The translations under genes were made by a program, and so were the position numbers. Shown piece by piece: positions 24,639 through 32,658 of a stretch of DNA of 36,176 nucleotides. The DNA lies in the NCBI GenBank assembly GCA_964360255.1, contig CAYHVK010000023.1, positions 1 to 36,176 on the forward strand. Direction: 5' to 3'. Numbering within the stretch: position 1 is the stretch's first letter; each line of letters opens with the position of its first letter. The notes under the pieces are model-generated. The model had not been told where the DNA came from. It did not search any database and saw only the letters and a list, made by a program, of their open reading frames with translations. The stretch comes from CAYHVK01 sp964360255. GTDB lineage: Bacteria; Bdellovibrionota; Bdellovibrionia; Bdellovibrionales; UBA1609.

Positions 24639-25481
24639 TCATGCGGCTATCGCTTCCTTTTGAGACTTTCGTTTATACCAAATAATACCATCTACTTTAG
24701 TGAACTCGAAGTCATCCGAGAGACCGATCAGGCTTTCGCCGGCACCTAAAACTAAATAGCCGCCAGGGGCTAGACATGCGGTCAGGCGTTTGATGATTTG
24801 CGTTTTATTCTCGACGTTTTGATAGATCAATACGTTGCGGCAAAAAATCACATGAAAGGTACCCATACTGGCAAAGGGATCCAACAAATTTTGTTTTCTG
24901 AACTCCACGCTTTTTTTCAAGTACGATTTAATCGTCCACCAGTTCTGGTCGTCTTTTTCGAAGTGTTTCAACGCGAGAGGCATAGGAAGCCCTCGCTGAA
25001 TCTCAAGTTGAGAAAATCGTCCTTTGCGGGCGCGCTCGAGCACACGCTCGGCTATGTCACTGGCGACGATTTTAAAGCTGGGACGAGGGTGTTTCAGTTG
25101 ATAATCGTGCAAAAGCATAGATAGCGAATAGGCCTCTTGGCCGAAACTACTAGCCGCCGACCAAATTCTCAATTCAGGAAGGGTCGAGTGGTTTTTAGTC
25201 AGTTCAGGAAGAATGACATTTTCAAAGACTTGAAACACCTTTGGATCACGAAAGAAAGAGGTCTCGTTATTAGTTGCGGTATCGAGCACGAGCTGCTTAA
25301 AGTCGCCTGAGATTCCGAGACGTGCTTTTTGGTGAAGAGCTTCTATATCAGCGAACCCCAGTAGCTTCGCGATTTCTTCAAGCCGAGTGCGAAGTTGAAA
25401 GTAATTCGACTCAGTATAGACGATGCCCAGCTCTTTCTCGATATATTTTGAAAAAAATTGGAGTGGTTCATGCAACATCAT
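24639..25481 (-). CDS. cheR: Chemotaxis protein methyltransferase CheR
   Basis: A 280-residue enzyme that uses S-adenosylmethionine to methylate glutamates of chemoreceptors. The N-terminal helical domain (about 5-70) is followed by the SAM-dependent fold: TNNETSFFRD (70-79), LRIWSAASSFGQEAYSLSM (104-122, motif I; SAASSFGQE replaces the usual SAGCSTGEE), IVASDIAERVLERA (motif II) and HVIFCRNVLIY (210-220). The length is normal and no TPR extension is present. ATG 25481 or 25478 starts inside the preceding regulator gene (14- or 11-base overlap), so it is translationally coupled in the che operon. The likely target is the PAS-PAS receptor of this cluster. Confidence 0.93.
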   Translation of the reverse strand: MMLHEPLQFFSKYIEKELGIVYTESNYFQLRTRLEEIAKLLGFADIEALHQKARLGISGDFKQLVLDTATNNETSFFRDPKVFQVFENVILPELTKNHSTLPELRIWSAASSFGQEAYSLSMLLHDYQLKHPRPSFKIVASDIAERVLERARKGRFSQLEIQRGLPMPLALKHFEKDDQNWWTIKSYLKKSVEFRKQNLLDPFASMGTFHVIFCRNVLIYQNVENKTQIIKRLTACLAPGGYLVLGAGESLIGLSDDFEFTKVDGIIWYKRKSQKEAIAA

Positions 25482-25848
25482 CTAATGCTCCTTTCATTAC
25501 AAGTGCGATTTTGCTGAGCAAAATATCCTTGGTGAATGGCTTAATGATGTATTCTTGCGCTCCCAAATTCAGCATAAGACTTATGTCTTCAAATGAATTG
25601 CGCGAGGTCATCATGATAACCGGGGTTTTATTGGATAAAGTGGCCAGGGCCGCCATCGTCTCAGGCCCGTTTAAAATAGGCATCTCCCAGTCCATCAGTA
25701 CGAGATCAAAAGGCTCTGTGCCTGGCCCGAAGAGAGGCAAAGCCTCTTGGCCGTCATATACGTCAACGATGTGGTGGGTGTCTCCGAAACACATTTTGAC
25801 GAAAGCATGAACGGACTTAGAATCATCTATAATAAGTATTCTAGCCAT
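25468..25848 (-). CDS. Single-domain CheY-like response regulator
   Basis: A 126-residue lone receiver. Acidic residues are in IIDDS (Asp8, Asp9), the phospho-acceptor is Asp53 in LMDWEMP, Thr/Ser in MMTSRN, and Lys in IIKPFT (about 103). It lies between cheB and cheR: its ATG shares one base with the cheB stop, and AAGGAG lies just upstream. Its position suggests that it is phosphorylated by the cluster's CheA. Whether it binds a motor, acts as a phosphate sink, or signals to another protein cannot be read from the sequence; the pathway has at least two more CheY-like proteins. Confidence 0.9.
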   Translation of the reverse strand: MARILIIDDSKSVHAFVKMCFGDTHHIVDVYDGQEALPLFGPGTEPFDLVLMDWEMPILNGPETMAALATLSNKTPVIMMTSRNSFEDISLMLNLGAQEYIIKPFTKDILLSKIALVMKGALDDVA

Positions 25849-26924
25849 TAAGCAGCTCCTTTGAGATGTGAAAGACGAGATAGAACTTGTTTTATTTCAA
25901 ATAAATTGCCGGTTTTATCGAAAGCGCCGGCTTCTTCGACTTTGGCAGGCATACCATAAACGACACAAGACTCTTTATCTTGGATCATCACAGCACCACG
26001 TGCTTCTTTAATTGCAATCGCTCCGCTGCGCCCGTCGTCACCCATTCCGGTTAATACGAAGGCGGCGCATTTCGATCCGAAAATTTGTGCTGCGCTTTCA
26101 AAAAGAGGATCCACTGCGGGGCGGACAGAATTACGAAGTGGTCCTTGATCTAATAAAATATGGACGCCGGTTTCGTTTTTGCCGAGTTGCATGTGAAAGT
26201 TTCCGGGAGCTACGTAAATACGATTGGGCTGTAGGGGCTCTAAATGTTCGGCCTCTCTGGTCTCAATGCCTGAAATAGCTGTCAGTCGACTTGCCAAACT
26301 GGCCGTAAATACCGCAGGCATATGTTGCACGATTAAAATAGGGCAGCAGATAGGAGGTCGAAGCTCTTTGAAAATTTGCTCAAGAGCGTTTGGCCCACCG
26401 GTTGAGCAGCCGATGACGATAACTTCGGGCTTGAGCTGTTCAATATTAACTCGAAAAAAAGGTGAGCGTAAAGGCGGAGCCGATTTCATCGGACTTGATG
26501 TTGTCGAAGTTACAGATTTTCTTGAGTGCAGACTTAAAATACGCGGCAAAAGTTCGGCACGAATCACTTGTGCTGCAGTTTCGACCGTCGTGCCAGCTGG
26601 TTTGGGTACGAAATCACTGGCACCTGAGTTGAGAGCTTCAATGGTTGCTTTGGCACCTTTTTGGCTTTGTGACGAAAATACTATCACTTGTGCCTTTAAA
26701 CCCTGTTTTCGCATTTCATTGAGAGTTTCAAGTCCATTCATTTCGGGCATTTCGAGATCTAACGTCACAAGATCTACAGTCGTCTGTTTCATTTTCTCAA
26801 TAGCAATTTTACCGTGAGAGGCAACGCCGACGACTTCGATCATGTCCGAACCTTCTAATGAGGCACGGATTTGCGAGCGAAACACAATAGAGTCATCGAC
26901 GATTAAAACACGGATTTTCGGCAT
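25848..26924 (-). CDS. cheB: Chemotaxis response regulator protein-glutamate methylesterase CheB
   Basis: A 358-residue enzyme that removes methyl groups from, or deamidates, chemoreceptor glutamines and glutamates. The receiver (about 3-120) has DDS, phospho-acceptor Asp56 in TLDLEMPEMNG and Lys in FVPKPAG. The linker (about 130-165) is Ser/Pro-rich. The esterase triad is seen: Ser174 in IGCSTGGPNA, His201 in VQHMPAVF and Asp297 in GMGDDGRSG. ATG 26924 is chosen because AGGAGG (26929-26934) lies 4 bases upstream; the frame continues 13 codons further, to 26963, but that stretch contains this ribosome-binding site and an 8-bp hairpin. It is preceded by the PAS-PAS receptor and followed by a regulator that shares one base with its stop. 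Confidence 0.94.
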   Translation of the reverse strand: MPKIRVLIVDDSIVFRSQIRASLEGSDMIEVVGVASHGKIAIEKMKQTTVDLVTLDLEMPEMNGLETLNEMRKQGLKAQVIVFSSQSQKGAKATIEALNSGASDFVPKPAGTTVETAAQVIRAELLPRILSLHSRKSVTSTTSSPMKSAPPLRSPFFRVNIEQLKPEVIVIGCSTGGPNALEQIFKELRPPICCPILIVQHMPAVFTASLASRLTAISGIETREAEHLEPLQPNRIYVAPGNFHMQLGKNETGVHILLDQGPLRNSVRPAVDPLFESAAQIFGSKCAAFVLTGMGDDGRSGAIAIKEARGAVMIQDKESCVVYGMPAKVEEAGAFDKTGNLFEIKQVLSRLSHLKGAA

Positions 26925-26943
26925 ATTGCCTCCTATCTTATAA

Positions 26944-26968
26944 AGGCGGTGCAAGGGAAACACCGCCT
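26944..26968 (-). terminator. Hairpin between the chemoreceptor and cheB (attenuator or processing site)
   Basis: A perfect 8-bp inverted repeat, AGGCGGTG (26944-26951) with CACCGCCT (26961-26968), and a 9-base loop. On the minus-strand transcript the stem is followed by only three U, so termination would be partial at best. It sits between the receptor stop and the cheB ribosome-binding site. Confidence 0.45.
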
Positions 26969-26981
26969 CCTGAGAGTTTGA

Positions 26982-28607
26982 TTAAGCTGCTTTAACTTTT
27001 TTCACGATCTCTTTGAGTTTCTCAGCTAACGAAGCCAAGCCTCGTGAAGCATCAAGAGTTTGCGACGATGCTGTGCGACTTTCTTCGGCGGCCGTTGAGA
27101 CCAGGCGAATATTACTTGAAATATCTTGCACGCCTTTGCTCGACTCTTGAACGACGCGCGAAACTTCGTTTGTAGTTGCTGTTTGTTCTTCAACCGAAGC
27201 CGCAATCGAACCCGAAATGCTGTTCAGTTTATCGACGGCCTGAGCGATTCCGCCAATGGCTTCGACGGCACGTTGAGAGTCTTTTTGAATAGCGCCGATT
27301 TTATTCGTGATGTCCTCAGTCGCCTTTGCAGTTTGTTTAGCGAGTTCTTTAACTTCATTGGCTACGACAGCAAAACCTTTGCCGGCATCACCAGCGCGGG
27401 CCGCTTCGATCGTTGCATTCAGGGCGAGAAGATTCGTCTGCTGCGCAATTGAGCTAATAACCTTAATGACCTCACCAATTTCTTGGCTGCTGGCTCCAAG
27501 CTGTGTGATGGTTTGGTTTGTTTCTTGGGCGCGAGCCGAAGTTAATTTCGACATTTCAGCGGATTCATTTGCGGACTTCGCAATCTCTTTAATTGAGGCC
27601 ACCATCTGCTGGGTATTTGTTGCAACTGTTTGTACGCCGCTTGCGACTTGTTCAGAAGCCGCTGATACAGCTACCGACTGCTCGCTGGTGCGTTCTGAGG
27701 TCGAAGACATTTGCGTCGCAGTAGCGGTCAATTCAGTAGCAGCTCCGGCCAAGTTGTTGGCTGTTTCTTCGAGCAGAGTCACATGTCCTTCAAACTCAAC
27801 GACCTTTTTACGTTGGGCTGTGATATCTGTGGCAAACTTCACCACCATAATCACTTTGCCTTCGGCATTGAGAATCGGGTTGTAAGACGCCTGAATCCAA
27901 ATCTCATTGCCGCCTCGACCGATGCGTTTATATTGACCCGCATCGAACTCACCGCGATTCAGTTTTTCCCAGAATAAGCGGTATTCAGGGCTATTGGTGT
28001 ATGAGGGTTCGCAGAACATGCGGTGATGTTTGCCTTTAATTTCATTGAGGTCGTATCCCAACGTTTTTAGAAAATTCTCATTCGCATTAATGACTGAGCC
28101 ATCTAGATTGAATTCAATAATGGCTTGGGCTTTGCCGATGGCATTGACCTTTCCTTCATAAATTGCGTTTTTCAGTTTCTGATCTGTGATATCAGTCGCA
28201 AACTTCACAACTTTTACCACTTTGCCTTCGGCATTGAAAACCGGATTGTAAGAGGCCTGAATCCAAACTTCTTTGCCGCCACGGCCGATGCGTTTGTATT
28301 CTCCGGCATCGAATTCACCACGATTCAGCTTGTCCCAGAATGCACGGTACTCAAGTGAATTGGTATAAGTGGGATCGCAGAACATGCGGTGGTGTTTGCC
28401 TTTAATTTCACTGAGATCATATCCCAGAGTTCGCAGAAAGTTTTCATTTGCGGTAATGACCGAGCCATCCAGATTGAATTCGATCACGGCTTGCACTTTA
28501 TCGATGGCTTTCGTGAAGGCCAATAGGTCTTCTACGTTACCTGTAGAACTCAGGTGATCAGAGCCTTTTACCTTTTTTGTGTTTGGTTTGATTGATTTTT
28601 TACTCAT
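26982..28607 (-). CDS. Soluble PAS-PAS chemoreceptor (methyl-accepting chemotaxis protein, BdlA-like layout)
   Basis: A 541-residue receptor without a membrane segment or signal peptide, so cytosolic. Two PAS domains (about 34-150 and 156-272) are followed by the coiled-coil signalling domain. Its hairpin tip, SSIAQQTNLLALNATIEAAR followed by AGDAGKGFAVVANEV, is canonical for CheA/CheW binding. The two PAS domains are near copies offset by exactly 122 residues (for example FNLDGSVI(T/N)ANENFL and KGKHHRMFC in both). The PAS-PAS-MCP order resembles BdlA, the biofilm-dispersal receptor of Pseudomonas, and Aer-type energy sensors; the ligand or cofactor here is unknown. No CheR-tethering pentapeptide is seen at the C-terminus. 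It starts one base after the cheW stop, with AGGGAG upstream. Confidence 0.93.
   Translation of the reverse strand: MSKKSIKPNTKKVKGSDHLSSTGNVEDLLAFTKAIDKVQAVIEFNLDGSVITANENFLRTLGYDLSEIKGKHHRMFCDPTYTNSLEYRAFWDKLNRGEFDAGEYKRIGRGGKEVWIQASYNPVFNAEGKVVKVVKFATDITDQKLKNAIYEGKVNAIGKAQAIIEFNLDGSVINANENFLKTLGYDLNEIKGKHHRMFCEPSYTNSPEYRLFWEKLNRGEFDAGQYKRIGRGGNEIWIQASYNPILNAEGKVIMVVKFATDITAQRKKVVEFEGHVTLLEETANNLAGAATELTATATQMSSTSERTSEQSVAVSAASEQVASGVQTVATNTQQMVASIKEIAKSANESAEMSKLTSARAQETNQTITQLGASSQEIGEVIKVISSIAQQTNLLALNATIEAARAGDAGKGFAVVANEVKELAKQTAKATEDITNKIGAIQKDSQRAVEAIGGIAQAVDKLNSISGSIAASVEEQTATTNEVSRVVQESSKGVQDISSNIRLVSTAAEESRTASSQTLDASRGLASLAEKLKEIVKKVKAA
27775..28508 (-). repeat. Tandem duplication of a PAS-coding unit (366-bp pitch)
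   Basis: The DNA coding for the first PAS (about 28508-28143) and the second (about 28142-27775) is highly similar along its length, for example the shared stretch coding for KGKHHRMFC and FNLDGSVI. The offset is exactly 122 codons. It lies wholly within the chemoreceptor gene. Confidence 0.8.
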
Positions 28608-28608
28608 C

Positions 28609-29058
28609 TTATTCTCCCTTTTTATTTAAAGTTTTAAAAATTTTTTCAACTTCTATTACACTCAGCACTGCGCCTGGTACTTTGTATACGCCTTGCATGA
28701 ACTTGCTGATTGATTCGTCAATCGTATCTAATGAGCGCTCAAAGCTCTCATCAGAAACTTCGATAACATCGCCGATGCGATCTACCAGTAATGACAGCAA
28801 GACATCTTCATGACGACATACCACTGTCATCTTTTCAGTGGATGTTTCGCTATTAATTTGAAACAGCTCTCGCAAGCCGACAGCCGTTGCGATCTGCCCG
28901 CGAAGATTGATAAGTCCTTTTACGTAGTCGGGTGCCAATCGAATGCATGTCAGTGGCAAAGTCTTAGTGACCTCTTGCACCTGCATGACGTCGATTCCGT
29001 ATAAACGGTCTGCAACGTAAAAAGTCGAGAATTGTCGTGATTTATTAGTCGCACTCAT
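28609..29058 (-). CDS. cheW: Chemotaxis coupling protein CheW
   Basis: A 149-residue CheW. It links the receptor tip to CheA in the cytosolic signalling array. The beta-barrel domain fills the protein: FYVADRLYGIDVMQVQEV (about 13-30), the signature YVKGLINLRGQI (about 45-56), and LLVDRIGDVIEV (about 90-101). The length and fold match the family with no extra domain. Its ATG overlaps the cheA stop by 4 bases (ATGA), and the receptor starts one base after its own stop, so cheA, cheW and the receptor appear to be made as one coupled set. Confidence 0.94.
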   Translation of the reverse strand: MSATNKSRQFSTFYVADRLYGIDVMQVQEVTKTLPLTCIRLAPDYVKGLINLRGQIATAVGLRELFQINSETSTEKMTVVCRHEDVLLSLLVDRIGDVIEVSDESFERSLDTIDESISKFMQGVYKVPGAVLSVIEVEKIFKTLNKKGE

Positions 29059-32000
29059 GCGACCTCCATTTCTAGTTTTTCTTTTAAGAGACTTTCTATA
29101 GCTTTGATCAATTGTTCAGCGTTCATCTTTTCAAGATAAAGATTGAAGCCGGCAGCGATGCCTTCTTGCGCATAATGATCGTTAAAGCGTGTTGTTAAAG
29201 CGATCATCGGAAGATGTTTAAGGCGTGTATCTTTGCGAATGGCTTTCGCTAACTCAAGTCCGTTCATTTTCGGCATTTCGATATCAGAAAGAATCAAGTC
29301 GAAAGGCACTGAACTTGAAGTTTCATTTAAGATGTCTAAAGCGCTCGCGCCGTTAACTGCGTAAGAAAGGTCGTACCCGGCATTCTCTAAAACCTTGCCG
29401 ACATGTTTTCTAAAAAATACGGTGTCTTCGGCGAATAAAATGTGCCCACGGCGGTTCTGTGCTTTTTTCGTGACCTGAGTTTTATCTACGCTGACTGAAT
29501 GACTGAGTCTTTCGAGTGCCGTAGAGAGAATTTGCAGGGTATCGACGAGCACGATGATACCTTGACTGGACATTATATTACCTAGAATACCTTTTCGATC
29601 AGAAAGAGAATCATCTAAGCCATGAGAGGTCGACGTGACATCTAAGATTTCATTCACTTCAATGCCGAAAAGGCGAGAGCCTTTTTGTGAAACAATAACA
29701 GGCATGATCTCTCGCTTGATTTCATTTTCAGGAGCCGGATAATTTAAAAAATCGTTTAACGAAACAATAGGCAGAATCGTACCGCGATAGCGGACAACAC
29801 GCTGGCCCCCTGAATACTCGATGTCTGAGGCTTTAAATTCCTCTAAGCGGTGAACAAGGCTGAGCGGAATCGCATGTTTAGCCTGTGAGTTGAGGCGGAA
29901 GAGCAAGAATTCCTGCTCTTCGTTCCATAACCCGCTCTCGTCTTTCTCTTCGCTCGCCATACTGCTGCCGTTACCAGATTCGGTAGCCAGAAGTTGACGT
30001 TGAGCTACGCCCAAAACGTCTAAAATTAATGCGACAGATCCGTCACCGAGCACCGTAGCGCCAGAATATACAGAAAGAGTTTTTAAAAAACGGCTGAGAG
30101 GTTTAACAACGATGTCGGCCGTATCTAAAATTTCATCGACCATGAGGCCAAATATTTGTCTCTCGGCATTCAGCACAACAATATTCACGCAATCCGGAAG
30201 AGTAGCCACGGACTTCTCGATCTTAGGATCTGAAACTCCGAGGACTTCGCGTAAATCGATTAGAGGTAAGAGGTTGCCACGAAGACGGTACACAGGTTTG
30301 CCTTGTAAATACTCAATTTGATGTTCGGTTTTATTGCGTTCAGCTCGCACAAGTTCGACGAGTTTGACTTGTGGTATGGCGTAGCGATCTGTTCCTGAGC
30401 GTATAATCATGGCCGGCACGATAGCTAAGGTAAGAGGAATTTTAAGACGCAACGTCATGCCCTTGCCAGGCTGACTGCTGATATCGATCATTCCACCTAT
30501 TTTTTCTATATTGCTTTTGACCACATCCATTCCGACACCACGGCCAGAAACGTTCGTCACCTGTTTCGCCGTTGTCAGGCCAGGGGCGAAGATCAAAGCT
30601 AACACTTCACGTTCTGAGAGAGAGCTCGCCTTATCTGCTGATACAAGACCTTTTTCTATGGCTTTATTTAGAATTTTCTCTGTAGCTAGGCCACGCCCAT
30701 CGTCTGCGATCTCAATGATCACTTGGCCGCCTTCATGAAAAGCTCTAATCGAAACTCGGCCACCTTCTGGTTTACCGGCTTGACGTCGCTCATCTGGCAT
30801 TTCAATACCGTGATCGCATGAGTTGCGCACAATATGTACAAGCGGATCTTTAATGGCTTCAAGTAGTGTCTTATCAAGTTCGGTTTCAATTCCAAATAGC
30901 GATAATTCTATTTTTTTATTTAATTCTTTTGCTAAATCTCGGACGACACGTTGAAATTTAGATAAGACGTTTCCGATGGGTTGCATGCGCGTTTTCATGA
31001 CTTCGCCTTGAATTTCACTGGTGACGACATCGAGGCGCTGACTTAAATTCAAGAATTCAAGATCGTCACTGTCATTTGAATACTGTAGAACCTGATTACG
31101 CACCAAAACCATTTCGCCCATCATAGTCATAAGCTTGTCTAACAAAATCACCGGTACACGTATTGTGCCAGATGGATCTGAGTGAGAGGCTTCGGCCGGA
31201 GCTCCTGCCGGCTCTTTTGCTTTTGCGATGGTTTCATTTTGTGTGAGGGCCCCGTTTTTGACGCCGAATTTTTCTAAAATCTGATTGAATTCTTTCTGTA
31301 GGTTCGCATCGCTTTGGATGGCATCGGCTGACGCCTTCGCCATTTGTACAAGGGTATTTTTGATTTCTGTCGTCCAGTCCTTTTTTGCACCACTTTTATA
31401 AGTGGCCAGCATAACTTCAAAAAGATCTACAGAGCTGTAAAGCGTATCACTGAATTCTGCGCTCGGAGCAAGTCCGCGGCGGATAGGATCTAAGCAGCTT
31501 TCAAGAGCATGGCCTAGATCACCAATGTCTTGAAATCCGAAAAGCAAAGCTGATCCTTTTAAAGTATGTACATCGCGGTATAATGAATCGATAACCGCAG
31601 GTGACATGCCGTCGCGTGCGAAAATTTCGATATTTTTAGTTATACGTCCGAGAATGTCCTCGCATTCAGTGAAGAACTCATTGAGAGCGAGCTGCGTTTC
31701 AGAGTTAGATTGTTCTGCCGGTTTTTCAGCTTGGTCTTTTACATCATATGAAAAGTCGATTTTTTTGCCATCGAGCATCTGACGAGTGGCATCGCAACCT
31801 CGTAAGAAAAGATCTGTTTGAGCGTGTTCTAGAGTTTTTTCTGTCTTAAGTTGAGTCAGTAAGCTTTCAAGTTGATGAAGGTGGTTTTGCAGATCTGTCA
31901 TTTCCATCATGCCGGCCACACCTTTTATAGTGTGAAACGCACGAAAAATCGCATCATAATGAGATTGAAACGCTTCGCCCTTATCAATAGCTAATAAGCT

Positions 32001-32078
32001 AGATTCAGCTTTATCAAGAAGTTCTTGGGACTCCAGTTTAAACTCTTTAAACTCTTCATCCGTTATTTTGATCTTCAT
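29055..32078 (-). CDS. cheA: Hybrid chemotaxis histidine kinase CheA with two HPt domains and a C-terminal receiver
   Basis: A 1,007-residue kinase, longer than the classical CheA of about 650. Order: HPt1 (about 5-105, His49 in AFHTIKGVAG), HPt2 (about 127-230, His171 in DVHTLKGSA), dimerisation domain (starting near IRVPVILLDKLMTMMGEM), ATPase domain (N box HIVRNSCDHG, G1 box IADDGRG, G2 box SGRGVGMDVV), a first CheW-like domain (VPAMIIRSGTDRYAIP), a second one (FLLFRLNSQAKHAIP), and a C-terminal receiver with Asp932 in ILSDIEMPKMNG. The conserved receiver Lys is followed by Met (EKMNAE) instead of Pro. The hybrid layout resembles FrzE-like or Pil-Chp-type kinases. First gene of the minus-strand run; GAGGGG upstream of the ATG. 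Two HPts plus a receiver allow internal phosphate traffic. Confidence 0.94.
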   Translation of the reverse strand: MKIKITDEEFKEFKLESQELLDKAESSLLAIDKGEAFQSHYDAIFRAFHTIKGVAGMMEMTDLQNHLHQLESLLTQLKTEKTLEHAQTDLFLRGCDATRQMLDGKKIDFSYDVKDQAEKPAEQSNSETQLALNEFFTECEDILGRITKNIEIFARDGMSPAVIDSLYRDVHTLKGSALLFGFQDIGDLGHALESCLDPIRRGLAPSAEFSDTLYSSVDLFEVMLATYKSGAKKDWTTEIKNTLVQMAKASADAIQSDANLQKEFNQILEKFGVKNGALTQNETIAKAKEPAGAPAEASHSDPSGTIRVPVILLDKLMTMMGEMVLVRNQVLQYSNDSDDLEFLNLSQRLDVVTSEIQGEVMKTRMQPIGNVLSKFQRVVRDLAKELNKKIELSLFGIETELDKTLLEAIKDPLVHIVRNSCDHGIEMPDERRQAGKPEGGRVSIRAFHEGGQVIIEIADDGRGLATEKILNKAIEKGLVSADKASSLSEREVLALIFAPGLTTAKQVTNVSGRGVGMDVVKSNIEKIGGMIDISSQPGKGMTLRLKIPLTLAIVPAMIIRSGTDRYAIPQVKLVELVRAERNKTEHQIEYLQGKPVYRLRGNLLPLIDLREVLGVSDPKIEKSVATLPDCVNIVVLNAERQIFGLMVDEILDTADIVVKPLSRFLKTLSVYSGATVLGDGSVALILDVLGVAQRQLLATESGNGSSMASEEKDESGLWNEEQEFLLFRLNSQAKHAIPLSLVHRLEEFKASDIEYSGGQRVVRYRGTILPIVSLNDFLNYPAPENEIKREIMPVIVSQKGSRLFGIEVNEILDVTSTSHGLDDSLSDRKGILGNIMSSQGIIVLVDTLQILSTALERLSHSVSVDKTQVTKKAQNRRGHILFAEDTVFFRKHVGKVLENAGYDLSYAVNGASALDILNETSSSVPFDLILSDIEMPKMNGLELAKAIRKDTRLKHLPMIALTTRFNDHYAQEGIAAGFNLYLEKMNAEQLIKAIESLLKEKLEMEVA

Positions 32079-32141
32079 GCGCTACCCCTCAGTTCGTTTC
32101 GTTCTATTTATAGAATAAACGGCGCACATTAAGACGTGACG

Positions 32142-32192
32142 TTGGGGTTTATTTAGAAATCTAAACATTACCCCCAAGCCTTTCTAAATAAA
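32142..32192. promoter_or_regulatory. Divergent control region between cheA and cheY with nested inverted repeats
   Basis: The 162-base gap between the two divergent start codons holds a 12-bp perfect inverted repeat (32148-32159 with 32181-32192, TTTATTTAGAAA and its complement), a smaller palindrome TTTAGA-AA-TCTAAA (32152-32165), and TTGGGG (32142-32147) with CCCCAA (32172-32177). A further TTCTA/TAGAA pair is at 32102-32115. I read these as operator sites for a shared regulator; no confident -35/-10 pair was found. Confidence 0.45.
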
Positions 32193-32240
32193 GGACCACT
32201 ATTATCAAAAGGGAGCGGAAACCACTAAAGAGGGGATTTT

Positions 32241-32627
32241 ATGTTCGATTTTAAGACGCGTATTTTAGTCGTAGATGATATGTCGACCATGCGAAAGCTT
32301 GTGATCAAGGCCTTAAAAGAAATTGGCTTCACCGATATTGTTGAGGCCACTGACGGTGCCCTAGGATGGGAAGCTTTATCTAGTGCCGGAGGACAAATAG
32401 GTTTGGTTGTGTCGGATTGGAACATGCCGAATTGCAGTGGACTTGATTTTTTAAAAAGAGTCCGCTCAGACGGTCGGTTTAAATCGCTGCCTTTTGTTCT
32501 TTTAACCGCGGAATCTGACAAGGCCCAGGTGGTTGAGGCTTTAACGGCCGGAGTGAGCAGCTACATAATTAAGCCGTTTACAGCAGAAATGCTGATTCAG
32601 AAATTAGAGCAAGCTCAGCCGAAATAG
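32241..32627 (+). CDS. cheY: CheY-like response regulator
   Basis: A 128-residue single receiver that closely follows the chemotaxis CheY pattern: RILVVDDMSTMRKLV (Asp12, Asp13), phospho-acceptor Asp59 in VVSDWNMPNCSGLDFL, Thr89 in LLTAES, and Lys in YIIKPFT (about 112). The sequence WNMPN-SGLDFLK is typical of CheY proteins acting on flagellar switches, but no flagellar gene is present here. AGAGGGG lies 5 bases before the ATG. First gene of the plus-strand run, divergent from cheA across the repeat-rich control region. The next gene encodes a CheX-type domain, whose family dephosphorylates CheY-P. Confidence 0.92.
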   Translation: MFDFKTRILVVDDMSTMRKLVIKALKEIGFTDIVEATDGALGWEALSSAGGQIGLVVSDWNMPNCSGLDFLKRVRSDGRFKSLPFVLLTAESDKAQVVEALTAGVSSYIIKPFTAEMLIQKLEQAQPK

Positions 32628-32658
32628 AGTCGCGTTTTTACACAAAACCGGGGTACTT

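Noticed and set aside
26925..26963. Thirteen extra N-terminal residues of CheB
   Set aside because: The stretch holds the AGGAGG ribosome-binding site and part of a hairpin, and receiver homology begins at MPKIRVLIVDDS.
32142..32192. Sigma28 or sigma54 promoter for the chemotaxis genes
   Set aside because: TAAA is present but no GCCGATAA-like -10 at the right distance, and no GG-N10-GC pair was found.
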